Source: JANQHS01 sp965227315
Lineage (GTDB): Bacteria > Bacteroidota > Bacteroidia > Cytophagales > CCMP332
Reading direction: 5' to 3'
Assembly (NCBI GenBank): GCA_965227315.1
Contig: OZ245737.1
Span: 124,001-188,000, forward strand
Length of the DNA stretch: 64,000 nt
In this document: one piece after another, positions 45,366-55,425 of the stretch
How the letters are laid out: the number at the start of each line of letters is the position of its first letter
How positions within the stretch are numbered: position 1 is the stretch's first letter
The notes under the pieces: model-generated
What the model was told of the DNA's origin: nothing
Databases searched by the model: none
Seen by the model: only the letters and a program-made list of their open reading frames with translations
Translations under genes and position numbers: made by a program

Positions 45366-46526
45366 TTAGCCCAGTACTGCCTTTGAAAGGATCTCTATGA
45401 GTTGCTGCAAAGAATACTTGGTGAAGATCAGGGGGATAAACGGAAGAAAAATGATCCCACAACTGGTGACGAAGATCCGGTAATTTATGGGTATCCCCTT
45501 CATATTGAGGACCGGATCATAGGAACCGCCAAGATCAGCCATTGAAGAGGGGTCAGCGCTTCCGAGTATATCTTCATCCTTCTGTTTCCCCTGATTGATC
45601 CATTTGTTTTCAAATGCCTGATTATGTTCCGACACGAAGTTGCCCATGCGATGTATGGCCTTGAAACGCGACCTTGACAGTTTAGGCATAAACAACAGCA
45701 GAGGCGAATAGATCAGAGATGTTATGATCAATATATAGGCGATGGTATGGAAATAATAGTCCGACAGCCTGGCTCCATGATAGGCGATCTCCAGGCCAAA
45801 ATTCACAGACACCACCGCCGAGAAACCCAGAAAAACAAAACTGAACATGAAGGGAATGAAGCTCAGATAGGTGAGACCTCCGATCAGATCTACATTGGCC
45901 ACATCTATCCTGATCGGCAATTTATTCAGTTTCGCGAGTGTATAGACCCACATAAACCATCTTCCAAGCCAACGCACGATCAACAGTTGGAAAATGGGAA
46001 AGCTGATCAGGAGGTAGTAGTAACCTGCAAATCTTATATCGCCGGTTTCCAGATCGATCAGATATCCCTTACCCGTGTCTACCAGCTTGGCATCATCCCA
46101 GCTTAGGAAAGCCAGGGCGTAAACCATGATCACGATGAGGATATCAGGCCAGATCAGAGATATCATTCTTTGCCCTTTTCTGATCAGATCCGCCAGATCA
46201 GGCCATGAGTCCGGATCCAGGCGCCCCTGAGTTGTTTTGAAAAATGCCCGAAAATAGTTGGTCACGGGCTCTTGCAGGAGTACAAAAAGGGGAGCTACAA
46301 ACAAAAACCGGACGTGGATCTCGAAATCCTTGACGAAGGTGATCTCACCGCTTGTATAGAAAAACTCATTGGTCAACAGCGAAGCAATAGCCAGGGGCAG
46401 CCATGTCAGCAGCGAGATCAACAGAGCCTTCTGCCAGGCTTTGGCAGAGAAGGTGAATCCCGATTTTTGAAAAGAAAATTCGCTGATCAGCTGATCGATA
46501 TTCTTGGGGTCCTGGTTTTGGCTCAT
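45366..46526 (-). CDS. Multi-pass membrane protein of unknown function
   Basis: 386 residues with about six helices (for example ALLISLLTWLPLAIASLL, PDILIVIMVYALAFLSW, FMFSFVFLGFSAVVSV). A long hydrophilic loop (about 290-350) lies before the last helix. No domain recognised. It converges on aspA (two bases apart). Function unknown. Confidence 0.68.
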   Translation of the reverse strand: MSQNQDPKNIDQLISEFSFQKSGFTFSAKAWQKALLISLLTWLPLAIASLLTNEFFYTSGEITFVKDFEIHVRFLFVAPLFVLLQEPVTNYFRAFFKTTQGRLDPDSWPDLADLIRKGQRMISLIWPDILIVIMVYALAFLSWDDAKLVDTGKGYLIDLETGDIRFAGYYYLLISFPIFQLLIVRWLGRWFMWVYTLAKLNKLPIRIDVANVDLIGGLTYLSFIPFMFSFVFLGFSAVVSVNFGLEIAYHGARLSDYYFHTIAYILIITSLIYSPLLLFMPKLSRSRFKAIHRMGNFVSEHNQAFENKWINQGKQKDEDILGSADPSSMADLGGSYDPVLNMKGIPINYRIFVTSCGIIFLPFIPLIFTKYSLQQLIEILSKAVLG

Positions 46527-46657
46527 GGTAACAACTAGGGATAGACTGTAAATTTAGAATTCTGACCGGATGACCATACTCTAAAATGATCCGGATCATT
46601 TTTTAGCTTGCAATCGGCCTACTTATTGCATAACATCATCAGACCAATCCTACCAAT

Positions 46658-47383
46658 ATGAAGACTCTTGCACATTTTTTCCTGCTAACCATCGGCATTG
46701 GAGCATTTTCTTGTGACAGTAAGGATGAAGAGATCACGCCAACAGGCCCCATCACCCGTATTCAAAGAGATATCAGCGGATTCAACGGGGTTGATATTAG
46801 GGACGGACTTCAGGCCTTTGTTGAGATCGGAAATTCAGACCGGGTAGTGGTCGAGGCAAATCAGAACCTCCATCAGTATGTTGTCAGCAGGGTCGAAAAC
46901 AACCGCCTGGTACTTGAAGTATCTGAGAATGTCACTTTTCCTTCCAGTGCCACCCTGAATATTTACGTCAATGCTGTAGTCCTCAACATTCTCTGGGCTG
47001 ATGGAGGAAGCCAGATACAGATCAATGACACACTCGCGGTCAACGACCTTGGCATAGGCCTGTCGGGTGGATCCAGGTTGCTGGGTAATATCAATGTGAC
47101 CGGAACCGTTTCGCCCACCTTATCGGGCGGAAGTATTCTGACCCTCTGGGGTTATGGAAATAATTATGAATTGAATTCAACAGGGGGGAGCATAGCCGAA
47201 GGTTTCGGGCTTTGGGTTGAGGATTTCCGTTGTGATGTTTCCGGAGGAGGCTTTGTCAGCATCCATGTGGAAGATGATCTTTATGTTACGGCCAGTGATG
47301 GAAGCATCATCAACTACAAGGGAAATGGCATTGTCCGCAGCGAGAATCTCAGTGGTGGTTCGGTGATCAATCATTTGCCTTGA
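46658..47383 (+). CDS. Head-GIN domain (DUF2807) lipoprotein
   Basis: 241 residues with lipobox GAFSC and a right-handed beta-helix of the head-GIN type (FNGVDIRDGLQAFVEIGNSD at the start, then repeating LSGGS turns). These periplasmic or outer-membrane lipoproteins are widespread in Bacteroidota and often of unknown role. It is a single gene preceded by 131 non-coding bases. Confidence 0.85.
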   Translation: MKTLAHFFLLTIGIGAFSCDSKDEEITPTGPITRIQRDISGFNGVDIRDGLQAFVEIGNSDRVVVEANQNLHQYVVSRVENNRLVLEVSENVTFPSSATLNIYVNAVVLNILWADGGSQIQINDTLAVNDLGIGLSGGSRLLGNINVTGTVSPTLSGGSILTLWGYGNNYELNSTGGSIAEGFGLWVEDFRCDVSGGGFVSIHVEDDLYVTASDGSIINYKGNGIVRSENLSGGSVINHLP

Positions 47384-47523
47384 TCTCTGTTCGAAGCCAT
47401 GTTACAAATCGATGTGCAGGAAAGACCGGCTGTAGTTCCCTGAGTTAGACAACAAAAAGAGCAGGTCCATGCAACCAATCAGACAAATATTTCATCTCCA
47501 TCAGTAGATCTGCTAATCCGCAT

Positions 47524-48186
47524 ATGCATTCTACATTTCTCTTCTTGCACATTGCCTCAGGCACAATTGCAATTCTAAGTGGTTTTATGTCGCTTATTCC
47601 AAAAAAAGGAGGGAAGTGGCATATCCTTCTCGGCAAGCTATTCTTTTATTCGATGATCGTCATGGCGGGAATGGCCTGTGTACTTGCGACATTCTTCGCT
47701 TTTGAGACCATCAATGCCTTAATCGGGCTCTTCACGCTTTATCTTGTCCTGACGGCAAAATTTGCCGCTGCGAATAGAGATGGCAGAACGAGCATTCGAG
47801 AAAAGATCCTCGGTCTGTTCGCGTTACTGCTATTCCTTGGATTTCTTTTCATCAGCATATTGGCCTATCAAAGCGGAAAAGCTGCTATTGATGGGGTATA
47901 TGTTGAAGCTTACTACGTTTATACCTTCTTTGCAGCCCTTGCTCTTGGCCTGGATATTAAAGTGATCTTAAAAGGAGGTATTCAGGGAAAACAGCGTATT
48001 GCCAGACATCTATGGAGAATGGTCCTTGCCTTATTCATCGCATCGGGATCGCTTTTTCTGGGACAACCACAGGTATTCCCCAAAGTCATTCAAAACTCCG
48101 GAGCTCTAAACGCCCCTGTTCTGATAGTCGTCCTGGTCTTGATCTTCTGGACGGTCAGGGTTTTCCTTGGACGCAGATTTGCCTGA
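47524..48186 (+). CDS. DUF2306-like membrane protein
   Basis: 220 residues with about seven helices. The start HIASGTIAILSGFMSLIPKKGGKWHILLG fits DUF2306-type proteins with conserved histidines near helix ends (H9, H27, H31 region). Haem binding has been suggested for relatives but is not shown here. It is a single gene upstream of the padR pair. Confidence 0.72.
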   Translation: MHSTFLFLHIASGTIAILSGFMSLIPKKGGKWHILLGKLFFYSMIVMAGMACVLATFFAFETINALIGLFTLYLVLTAKFAAANRDGRTSIREKILGLFALLLFLGFLFISILAYQSGKAAIDGVYVEAYYVYTFFAALALGLDIKVILKGGIQGKQRIARHLWRMVLALFIASGSLFLGQPQVFPKVIQNSGALNAPVLIVVLVLIFWTVRVFLGRRFA

Positions 48187-48233
48187 TCTTCTAGATCTCA
48201 GCCTGAGTTTTAAACCGTTCATATAAAAACTAC

Positions 48234-48274
48234 AATTAAGTCCTTTATATTTAAACTACATTTAGGACTTAATT
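48234..48274. promoter_or_regulatory. PadR operator candidate: long inverted repeat plus direct repeats
   Basis: AATTAAGTCCT at 48234-48244 and AGGACTTAATT at 48264-48274 are a perfect 11-base inverted pair separated by 19 bases. AAACTACA also occurs twice, at 48227 and 48253, 26 bases apart. The array ends seven bases before padR, as expected for an autoregulated PadR operon. Confidence 0.65.
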
Positions 48275-48281
48275 CAAAGCC

Positions 48282-48626
48282 ATGGGAAAATATTCGATAG
48301 GGGAGTTCGAGGAGATCGTTATGCTCACCGTAGCCGTACTCTATGATGAAGCCTACGGGGTAAGTATCAAAAATGAGATCGAGAACCGCCTGGAGAGGAA
48401 GGTCAGCATCGGCGCCATGAGGACGGCTCTGGATCGGCTGGAAAAAAAGGGTTTCCTCCGTTCGGAATTCGGCGAAGCCACGGCCATAAGAGGAGGGAAG
48501 CGAAAGAGATACTACAAGGTCACGCCTTATGGCCAAAAGGCTCTTGTCCAAGTGATGGATGTCAGGAAACAACTCTGGGACGCCATTCCCAAGATCGCAT
48601 TTGATTTCAAGATCATCCATGGCTGA
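48282..48626 (+). CDS. PadR family transcriptional regulator
   Basis: 114 residues with the PadR winged helix (FEEIVMLTVAVLYDEAYG, the recognition region VSIGAMRTALDRLEKKGFL and the wing RGGKRKRYYKVTPYG). Its stop overlaps the permease start by eight bases. PadR-permease pairs of this kind are common in Bacteroidota, and the regulator presumably represses both genes through the upstream repeats. Confidence 0.92.
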   Translation: MGKYSIGEFEEIVMLTVAVLYDEAYGVSIKNEIENRLERKVSIGAMRTALDRLEKKGFLRSEFGEATAIRGGKRKRYYKVTPYGQKALVQVMDVRKQLWDAIPKIAFDFKIIHG

Positions 48627-51222
48627 GCACCCACAAGATCGTCCGCCCAGCTGGGCCACCAGGTTCCTGAGATGGTTTTGCAGGCCTTCCATGCTGGAGG
48701 ATCTCGAAGGCGATCTCAATGAGCTGTATTCCCAATGCCTGAAAGAGAACCATGGTTTAGCAAAACGACAATACATCATGAATGTTCTAAAACTGTTCAG
48801 ACCCGGAATTATCCGAAACCTTTCACCTAATACACAGCTCGCCTATCCGGGAATGCTGAAAAACTATTGGATCACCTCGCTCAGGAATTCCCTGAAGAAC
48901 AGATCTTACAGCCTGATGAACATTCTTGGGTTGGTAGTGGGAATTTCCTCAAGCCTCATCATCAATCTATGGGTCAATGATGAGCTGAACATGGATCAAT
49001 TTCATGCCAAGGGAGATCGTCTGTATTTCGTTTACCGAAATATGATCCAGAGCAGCGGGGAGATCAACACCACCAGAACGATCCCCCAGCCTCTACAAAA
49101 GGTCCTGGAGGAAGAATATCCGGAAGTGGAAAAGGTGGCCATGATGAGCTGGTCATTCGAAAACCTTTTTGAGGTGGGAGATCTCAAGGAATATGAAGAG
49201 GGGCGGATGGTCACAGAGGATTTCTTCGAATTGTTCAGCTATCCGATCATCGTAGGAAATAAGAGAGATGCATTGGCAAAACCAAGCAACATCCTGATAT
49301 CCGAAAACCTGGCCGAAAAGTATTTCGGAATGAGGTGGAAGGAAATGGATAGCCTGATCGGTAGCCGGATCACCCTTGACAATGAAGAGGCCTTCCAGGT
49401 GGCCGGTGTATTTGAAAACCCAGGCTCAAATTCGAGTTGGAAATTCGATTTTCTCATTCCGGCTACAAAGTTTATCCAGGAGAACGAATGGCTCAGGAGT
49501 TGGAACAATGGTGGCTTTCGCATGTACCTGACCTTAAGCAATGCAGAGCAATTTGAGCAGGTGCAGAATAGGATCTATTCCGAGGTCAATGATCATACCG
49601 AAGATGGGGCCGATGAACCCATCGGTCTGCAAAAGTTCTCCGATCGTTATCTCTACGGAACCTTCGAAAATGGTGTACCGGTAGCAGGAAGAATGGAATA
49701 TGTCAGAATACTCCGGGTTGTTTCCATTTTCCTCGTGCTGATCTCGGCCATCAATTTTCTCAACATCACCACGGCAAGGTCAGGACAAAGGGTCAGGGAG
49801 ACGGCACTTCGCAAGGTATTTGGGTCCTATCGATCCTCCTTAAGGTTCCAGTTCCTTTTTGAAGCTTTTTTGAGCACGCTCATTTCCCTGATACTCGCTG
49901 TATTGTTGGTCCAGTTGATCATGCCATTGTTTATCAACATTACCGGAAGGGAATTGTCCCTTGGCGTTTTTGAGCTCGAAACGTTAGGCGTACTATTCAC
50001 ATTGCTTTTCTCGATCAGCCTCATTGCGGCCATTTATCCGCTACTAGTTCTTCCCGGGCTGAAAATATCGGATAGCATCAAAGGTCTGGTCAAATTTTCC
50101 TGGAAAACCCATGGGCTTAAAAAAGGACTGGTCGTATTCCAATTCGGCATTTCCATTTTCCTGATCATCGGATCCATGGTGATCAGTGATCAGGTTGACT
50201 ATATCATGAATAAGAACCTGGGCCTGGATAAGGAGAACCTCATCATGGTGGAATTGAATGATGGCATAAAGGACAAACTGGATGTTTACAGGGCGGAGAT
50301 AGAGAGAATCCCGGAAGTCTCTTCCATGACGACCTCCAGTGGAAACCCCCTGAGCATTCAACGTTCAACCGGAGGTGCAAAATGGGAAGGAAAGGAAGAA
50401 AATGAGATCCTTGAGGCTTATGTGATGATCGTGGGCGATGATTTTATCGAAACCCAGGGAATGGAAGTGCTGGAGGGGAGGACGTTTAGCTCTAAAATGG
50501 GGCAGGACACCTCAAGATTCCTCATCAATCAAACAGCCAAAAAGCTGATGGGCCTGGAAAAACCGGTCAATTCCAAAATGTCAGCTTATGGGATCGATGG
50601 GCACGTGATCGGGGTCATCAAAGACTTTCACATGGCCAGCCTGTATGACCCTATCGAGCCGCTGATTATTCTCTACGACCCAAATTGGGCCTCGTTGTCT
50701 CATATCAAGGTCCGGGGCGATCTTCAACAAGCACTAACAGCGATTGAGGAAATCCACGTGAAAATGGACCCGGATTTTCCATTTGACTACAGTTTCATGG
50801 ACCAGGATTACGAGGCCCAATACAAGAACGAAATGATGATCAGCACCCTGGCCAGGTCCTTCACTGTCATATCCATTTTCCTGAGTTGTCTTGGTCTGTT
50901 CGGTTTAAGCGCCTTTTCCGCCAGCCAGCGAACCAGGGAGATCGGGATCCGTAAGGTGCTCGGAGCAAACGTTTCGGGATTGATGTTGCTCCTCACCAGA
51001 GGATACATTATGCTGATCTTCCTCGCACTCATTCTGGCTTTACCCCTGGCTTATTATTATAGCAATGGCTGGTTGCAGAATTTCTCCTTCAGGACGAATC
51101 TGGGAATCGAGATCTTTTTACTCGCAGGGCTTGCAGCTATTCTCATCGGAACCCTTACGGTCAGCATAAAGTCTTTTCAGGCGGCGAATGCCAATCCGGT
51201 GGACAAGCTCAGAACTGAGTAA
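48619..51222 (+). CDS. FtsX/MacB-type permease with N-terminal permease prefix domain
   Basis: 868 residues from the ATG at 48619 inside the padR stop; the upstream ATG at 48559 would run inside padR. The first 80 residues (RPPSWATRFLRWFCRPSM and LEDLEGDLNELY) form the permease-prefix domain seen in PadR-linked permeases. A duplicated MacB/FtsX body follows and ends TREIGIRKVLGANVSG and four helices. No ATPase gene is adjacent. Paralogous to the permease at 36.8 kb in layout. Confidence 0.9.
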   Translation: MAEHPQDRPPSWATRFLRWFCRPSMLEDLEGDLNELYSQCLKENHGLAKRQYIMNVLKLFRPGIIRNLSPNTQLAYPGMLKNYWITSLRNSLKNRSYSLMNILGLVVGISSSLIINLWVNDELNMDQFHAKGDRLYFVYRNMIQSSGEINTTRTIPQPLQKVLEEEYPEVEKVAMMSWSFENLFEVGDLKEYEEGRMVTEDFFELFSYPIIVGNKRDALAKPSNILISENLAEKYFGMRWKEMDSLIGSRITLDNEEAFQVAGVFENPGSNSSWKFDFLIPATKFIQENEWLRSWNNGGFRMYLTLSNAEQFEQVQNRIYSEVNDHTEDGADEPIGLQKFSDRYLYGTFENGVPVAGRMEYVRILRVVSIFLVLISAINFLNITTARSGQRVRETALRKVFGSYRSSLRFQFLFEAFLSTLISLILAVLLVQLIMPLFINITGRELSLGVFELETLGVLFTLLFSISLIAAIYPLLVLPGLKISDSIKGLVKFSWKTHGLKKGLVVFQFGISIFLIIGSMVISDQVDYIMNKNLGLDKENLIMVELNDGIKDKLDVYRAEIERIPEVSSMTTSSGNPLSIQRSTGGAKWEGKEENEILEAYVMIVGDDFIETQGMEVLEGRTFSSKMGQDTSRFLINQTAKKLMGLEKPVNSKMSAYGIDGHVIGVIKDFHMASLYDPIEPLIILYDPNWASLSHIKVRGDLQQALTAIEEIHVKMDPDFPFDYSFMDQDYEAQYKNEMMISTLARSFTVISIFLSCLGLFGLSAFSASQRTREIGIRKVLGANVSGLMLLLTRGYIMLIFLALILALPLAYYYSNGWLQNFSFRTNLGIEIFLLAGLAAILIGTLTVSIKSFQAANANPVDKLRTE

Positions 51223-51228
51223 AACGGA

Positions 51229-52302
51229 TCATAAAGAATCGATATAGCTCTCGACGGTTTGCGCACCCAGTTCGTTTAAGGCCTTTGTATGCTCGTCAAA
51301 AAGACGTAAACAGGATTCCTTAATACGCTCTTTAGGCACCTCCTTCCATTGATCCATATCCGTCATACGTTCTTCCTTGAAGTACTCCTGAGACAATTGG
51401 CGGATCAAGGTATAATTAGCAAAAGGGTGGGCCTGCTCCTTGATCGGGGCTCCATTATGTATGAAACGCTCCATCTTTCTCCAGAAGAATTCCTCCAGCT
51501 TGATCAACTCGATCAGCTTGGCCCGGTATTCCAAATCCATGGATCTTAAGTTGGGATAATCGATATAATCCTGAAAATGCTGGCCTTCATGGCAGAGATA
51601 ACTGATCTTGAAATCCTCGCTGTTCAGGTCATAAGACCCGGGAAAGGAGTAGAGCGCTTCCCTGGTCGCCCATCCTCCGGCATGCGCATGTCCAAAAGTG
51701 GCATAATCAAGCCATCCGATAAGGATGGGATCCATCATAAAATAAACATCCACCTCAACGGTATCCTCGATCAGCCCGACCCTGTAGCGCCTTATTTCGC
51801 TTCGCTTCCAGACAAACAGGTCCATGAGATGAGAGGTTCTTCCATAGGCATTCGATTCAAAGCCCCGGTCATTTAAAAACTTTTCGCTAAAGCTCTTGAT
51901 GTCCTCTTCCGAATCTTTTTCCCTGATTTCCGGAAACTCAGGCATCAAAAAGTCGACAACCTGTCCTCTCAGCATGGAGTCCAGTAATTCCTGAGGCTGA
52001 TCCGTCATCATGGATTCCTGCCAGTATTTCTGATAGATATCGATATAAAGATTGACATCGGCATTTTCGGTATATCGCGTGATCTCGCGCTTTTGAAAGC
52101 GATCGATCATTTTCGTCCTCAATTTCCCGGCTTCGTTGCTGTTATCCTCATCCACTCCTTCAAGACTGGAGATAGCCTCCCGGATGTCGCCCTGCATGGC
52201 AAAAGAATAGGCCTGAGTGGTTCCGGAATGCTGAGCAAAGAGATTAGGTGAAAGGATCAACAGACGGAGGATGATGACAAGGAGTTGCTTTGTTTTATTC
52301 AT
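51229..52302 (-). CDS. Exported putative zinc metalloprotease (HEGQH)
   Basis: 357 residues with a signal peptide (to about residue 23). The zinc motif HEGQH is at about 238-242, in the context CHEGQHFQDY, and Glu258 in MDLEYRAKLIEL is placed as a possible third ligand, as in gluzincins. The helical N-terminal half has no recognised domain. It converges on the PadR-linked permease. Peptidase activity is plausible but not shown. Confidence 0.6.
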   Translation of the reverse strand: MNKTKQLLVIILRLLILSPNLFAQHSGTTQAYSFAMQGDIREAISSLEGVDEDNSNEAGKLRTKMIDRFQKREITRYTENADVNLYIDIYQKYWQESMMTDQPQELLDSMLRGQVVDFLMPEFPEIREKDSEEDIKSFSEKFLNDRGFESNAYGRTSHLMDLFVWKRSEIRRYRVGLIEDTVEVDVYFMMDPILIGWLDYATFGHAHAGGWATREALYSFPGSYDLNSEDFKISYLCHEGQHFQDYIDYPNLRSMDLEYRAKLIELIKLEEFFWRKMERFIHNGAPIKEQAHPFANYTLIRQLSQEYFKEERMTDMDQWKEVPKERIKESCLRLFDEHTKALNELGAQTVESYIDSL

Positions 52303-52330
52303 GTCTTCAAAGCAAAACCCGGGTCCAAAC

Positions 52331-53116
52331 CTAAAATTGTATCAGATTGACCTTTTGGAATTTTTTCCTGTGAGCAAGAGGGTTTGAGCCATATACCGCC
52401 TTGAAGGTGCGGATGAAGTGGGATTGATCATAAAACCCGTTTTCCAGGGCAACAGAAGTAAGTTTCTTTTCATTGAGCGAGTCGAAATAGGCATTCAGGG
52501 ATCGAACGCTGCGAATATACTCTCCGATCGTAGAGCCTTCCGTTCTTCTGAATGTCCTGGCCAGATACGGTACGGTTATGTCGAACAAAGCAGCCATTTC
52601 GGCGAGTCGAAGGGGTTTACGATAATTCTCCCTGATAAATGCTTTCACCTCGTTGATAAGATCCGGAAAAGGTTTTCTGCTGCCGACCTGATCAATACTA
52701 GTGATGAACTCCTCCACCCGACATCGCATTTCATCCTCGGGAAGCTGGTCGATCAGACCCGCAAGAATACGGACGATAGAGGAGGAGTTGTCATGGATCT
52801 TTGGGCGTGGCTCAAGACCTTGCAGTATTCGTGGATCGAGGATCTTCACGTTGAAACTGATCCCTGGCTGATCATTGAACACATTTTCATGTTCATAACC
52901 GCTTGGTCTGAACATCATTTTTCTTTGATCGATCCTCGATTCCGAAAAACCGGTTTTCTCAAGATAGCTGCCACAGATCGGAAAACTCCAGTAGGGGAAT
53001 TCATGGAAATGCCTGGGTGTACGATCTCCTGGCTTATGAAAGCTCAGGCTGAGTGCATAATCACCCAGATCCAGGTTTCTCCTGGTGGGTCCGTAAAAGG
53101 ATTCGGAGCGAATCAT
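52331..53116 (-). CDS. AraC family regulator with cupin-like N-terminus
   Basis: 261 residues. The N-terminal part (LSFHKPGDRTPRHFHEFPYW) is a cupin-like sensor, and the C-terminal AraC HTH has IREYR-type first helices, VPYLARTFRRTEGSTIGEYI and VALENGFYDQSHFIRTFKAV. It is a soluble regulator. The signal and targets are unknown. It is divergent from the membrane protein gene at 53.4 kb. Confidence 0.88.
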   Translation of the reverse strand: MIRSESFYGPTRRNLDLGDYALSLSFHKPGDRTPRHFHEFPYWSFPICGSYLEKTGFSESRIDQRKMMFRPSGYEHENVFNDQPGISFNVKILDPRILQGLEPRPKIHDNSSSIVRILAGLIDQLPEDEMRCRVEEFITSIDQVGSRKPFPDLINEVKAFIRENYRKPLRLAEMAALFDITVPYLARTFRRTEGSTIGEYIRSVRSLNAYFDSLNEKKLTSVALENGFYDQSHFIRTFKAVYGSNPLAHRKKFQKVNLIQF

Positions 53117-53403
53117 ATAGTATCTCCAAGGAAGCCATTACTGGGGATCTGACAGCCATAATTTTGATCAGGGGTTGATAATTCCCGGGAGGGGTCGGAG
53201 CGAGGAAGTAATTCAAAACCAGTAGAAAACCCTTTCTCAAAGCTTCGGTAAACTGATCCGGGGAAATAAGGCAGATCTGAGACGGCTCTTTGAGATAAGT
53301 AATCCAAAGGCAATGACTACTCTTGATTTGTCCATTATTTTCATTTCTTTATACCAGATCACAGTTGATTTAGATAAATTGTTGGGTAAAACATTTACAG
53401 AAC

Positions 53404-54915
53404 ATGGTAGCCGGATCGTCTGGAAACACGAATTGGAATCCCCTTGACGTAATCTTTGTCTTATTCTCATCCATCACATTGGTGCTGTTGGGGTTTTGGA
53501 TTTCAGCTCAATTGGTTGGGCAGGATCAATTGGACAGTCTGCCGCCCTGGTTCTCGGCAATAGGGGACAAGTTTTGGACTTTCCTGGTTTCAGGATCAGC
53601 TGCGGTTCTAACCAATTGGTTGAACTCCAACAGGACCAATCGGCCAAACTATCTGCTTTGGATCATGGGGTTCTCTGCGTTTTTTGTGGCTTTGATCTTT
53701 GGTGTTCATCAGATCTTCTTCAAACCGGACGAAAGTGAAGATACCGGGGAACTTACAGCTGATCTTCATGTCAGAATTCCTTTTGAAGGAAACCAAAATC
53801 TGGAATTCATTCAGAAATCACCTGTTTACATCCCGCAGAAATTCTATGCAAAACAAAGTAGCGGATTCTATGAAATTCAGGTTAACCTGCCCCCGGTGAA
53901 CAATACCTTCAGCGGTGTTTTGGCACCACAGATCACAGATAGCGAATATTCGGATATCGACATTCGGAAGCTGTTATGCTTCACCAGGGAGGAAAAATGC
54001 GAAAGTCCGCATGATATTACCATTCGGTTTGATGATTCGAATCCCGTAAAGGATGAAGAGGCCACCTCTTGCAAAATTTCCCTATGTCCCGGCTTAGGCC
54101 TGAATCCGAACGGCGAAGATCTGATATTTCATTTTGCAAGCTTTCAGAGCGCAACCCCGAGCTGGCATGTCCCGACTCTGGAGAACCTAAAGAAATACCA
54201 ACCCAAAGGTTATTCGCTGTTCACGATCTCTTCAGATGATATCGGAAGTTCCCTGCCGGAAGGAGTGAAGTACTACACCTATGAAGTCAGCGTGAACGGG
54301 ACTCGAGTGCTTTTCAATGGGTTCGAGCCGGATGATCTGAGATATGTGTTTGATCCTGAGAACTTCTCTTTCCAATTCGGCCTGCAAAGTTTGAATTTCA
54401 GCGGAACGCAACCCTCCGGAGAATATGTGGGAGGATTTGAAGCGATCGTGGTGAGGCTAAGGTTCTTTAAGGAAGAAGATGCCCTGCTTGAGAATAATCT
54501 TGAGCTGGATTATGTAGCGTTTCGAAATTTTGATCAGCGGGATCTTCAGGCAGCTGATGGTACAAAATTTAAGTGGAAGGTAGATTTTATCCGTGGTGAT
54601 AAATACGAATACGAGGTTTTTGTTTTTTCTTCAACAGACGGGAATCGATTGTTGCAAAAGAAAAAAGCAATTGACGAACATGGCTTCGTTTACAAGGGTC
54701 GAAACATCAAGGCTGTTCTGCGACCACCCCTGAAAACAAGAGATAATCCCAACTACGGGATAATTCTGGGTTTGGTAAGGCCCTCAGGCCAAATTGACGT
54801 GACCTTCGGGTATAATGATGCAAAAGAGCTTTTGAACTGGATCAAAAAACCTGAGAACGTGAAATATTTCCGCAGTGATGCCTATCTATATCACGTGGCA
54901 AGACAGTTTCAATAA
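53404..54915 (+). CDS. Unknown protein with three N-terminal membrane helices and a large soluble domain
   Basis: 503 residues. Helices at about 15-35, 58-75 and 82-100 are followed by a 400-residue beta-rich soluble part without recognised motifs (segments such as GFYEIQVNLPPVNNTF and FSFQFGLQSLNFSG). The next gene starts immediately after its stop, so the two are probably one operon. The protein is likely membrane-tethered with the soluble part on one face; orientation and function are unknown. Confidence 0.6.
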   Translation: MVAGSSGNTNWNPLDVIFVLFSSITLVLLGFWISAQLVGQDQLDSLPPWFSAIGDKFWTFLVSGSAAVLTNWLNSNRTNRPNYLLWIMGFSAFFVALIFGVHQIFFKPDESEDTGELTADLHVRIPFEGNQNLEFIQKSPVYIPQKFYAKQSSGFYEIQVNLPPVNNTFSGVLAPQITDSEYSDIDIRKLLCFTREEKCESPHDITIRFDDSNPVKDEEATSCKISLCPGLGLNPNGEDLIFHFASFQSATPSWHVPTLENLKKYQPKGYSLFTISSDDIGSSLPEGVKYYTYEVSVNGTRVLFNGFEPDDLRYVFDPENFSFQFGLQSLNFSGTQPSGEYVGGFEAIVVRLRFFKEEDALLENNLELDYVAFRNFDQRDLQAADGTKFKWKVDFIRGDKYEYEVFVFSSTDGNRLLQKKKAIDEHGFVYKGRNIKAVLRPPLKTRDNPNYGIILGLVRPSGQIDVTFGYNDAKELLNWIKKPENVKYFRSDAYLYHVARQFQ

Positions 54916-55401
54916 ATGGGAACGTATGTCATTTTCGGTGCTGCCGTTAAGCCCGGCGGTATTCCATCCGGGTCCCTCTCCAGAAGAATCAAGGCGGCAA
55001 TCGATGCTTCAAATGGTGATGACAAGGGCATATTCATTTGCTCCGGAGGACTGGGTAAATACCCGCCAACGGAAGCCAGGGTCATGCAAGGCGAACTAAG
55101 GGAAGAAGGGGTGGGGGCAGACAGAATCCTTCTTGACGAAAAGTCGATGGATACCCTCGATACAATAATCAATTGTCGGAAGATCATCAGGGAAAACGAT
55201 CTCTCGGATGTTGTTGTCTGCACGGATCGCTATCATCAGGCGAGGTGTATGATCCTATTCCGGCTGGCCGGGATCAGAACATCCAAGGCGAGAGTTGCGC
55301 CCAGCAGAAAGCCTTTAGGGACAAAAAAGTGGATTTGGTACAACATAAAAGAGCTTATCGCCACTCCCTATGACGCCCTTCTGTTAGTATTTAGGGCATA
55401 G
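54916..55401 (+). CDS. DUF218 (SanA/YdcF/ElyC-like) protein
   Basis: 161 residues with the DUF218 fold (YVIFGAAVKPGGIPS, the ICSGGLGKYPPTEARVM acidic loop, and VVVCTDRYHQARCMILF). It lacks the N-terminal membrane helix of E. coli SanA/ElyC. The ATG follows the previous stop with no gap (TAAATG). Relatives affect cell-envelope integrity; a link to the large upstream membrane protein is inferred only from the coupling. Confidence 0.8.
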   Translation: MGTYVIFGAAVKPGGIPSGSLSRRIKAAIDASNGDDKGIFICSGGLGKYPPTEARVMQGELREEGVGADRILLDEKSMDTLDTIINCRKIIRENDLSDVVVCTDRYHQARCMILFRLAGIRTSKARVAPSRKPLGTKKWIWYNIKELIATPYDALLLVFRA

Positions 55402-55425
55402 CTCAGGGATTGACCGACCCTGTAA

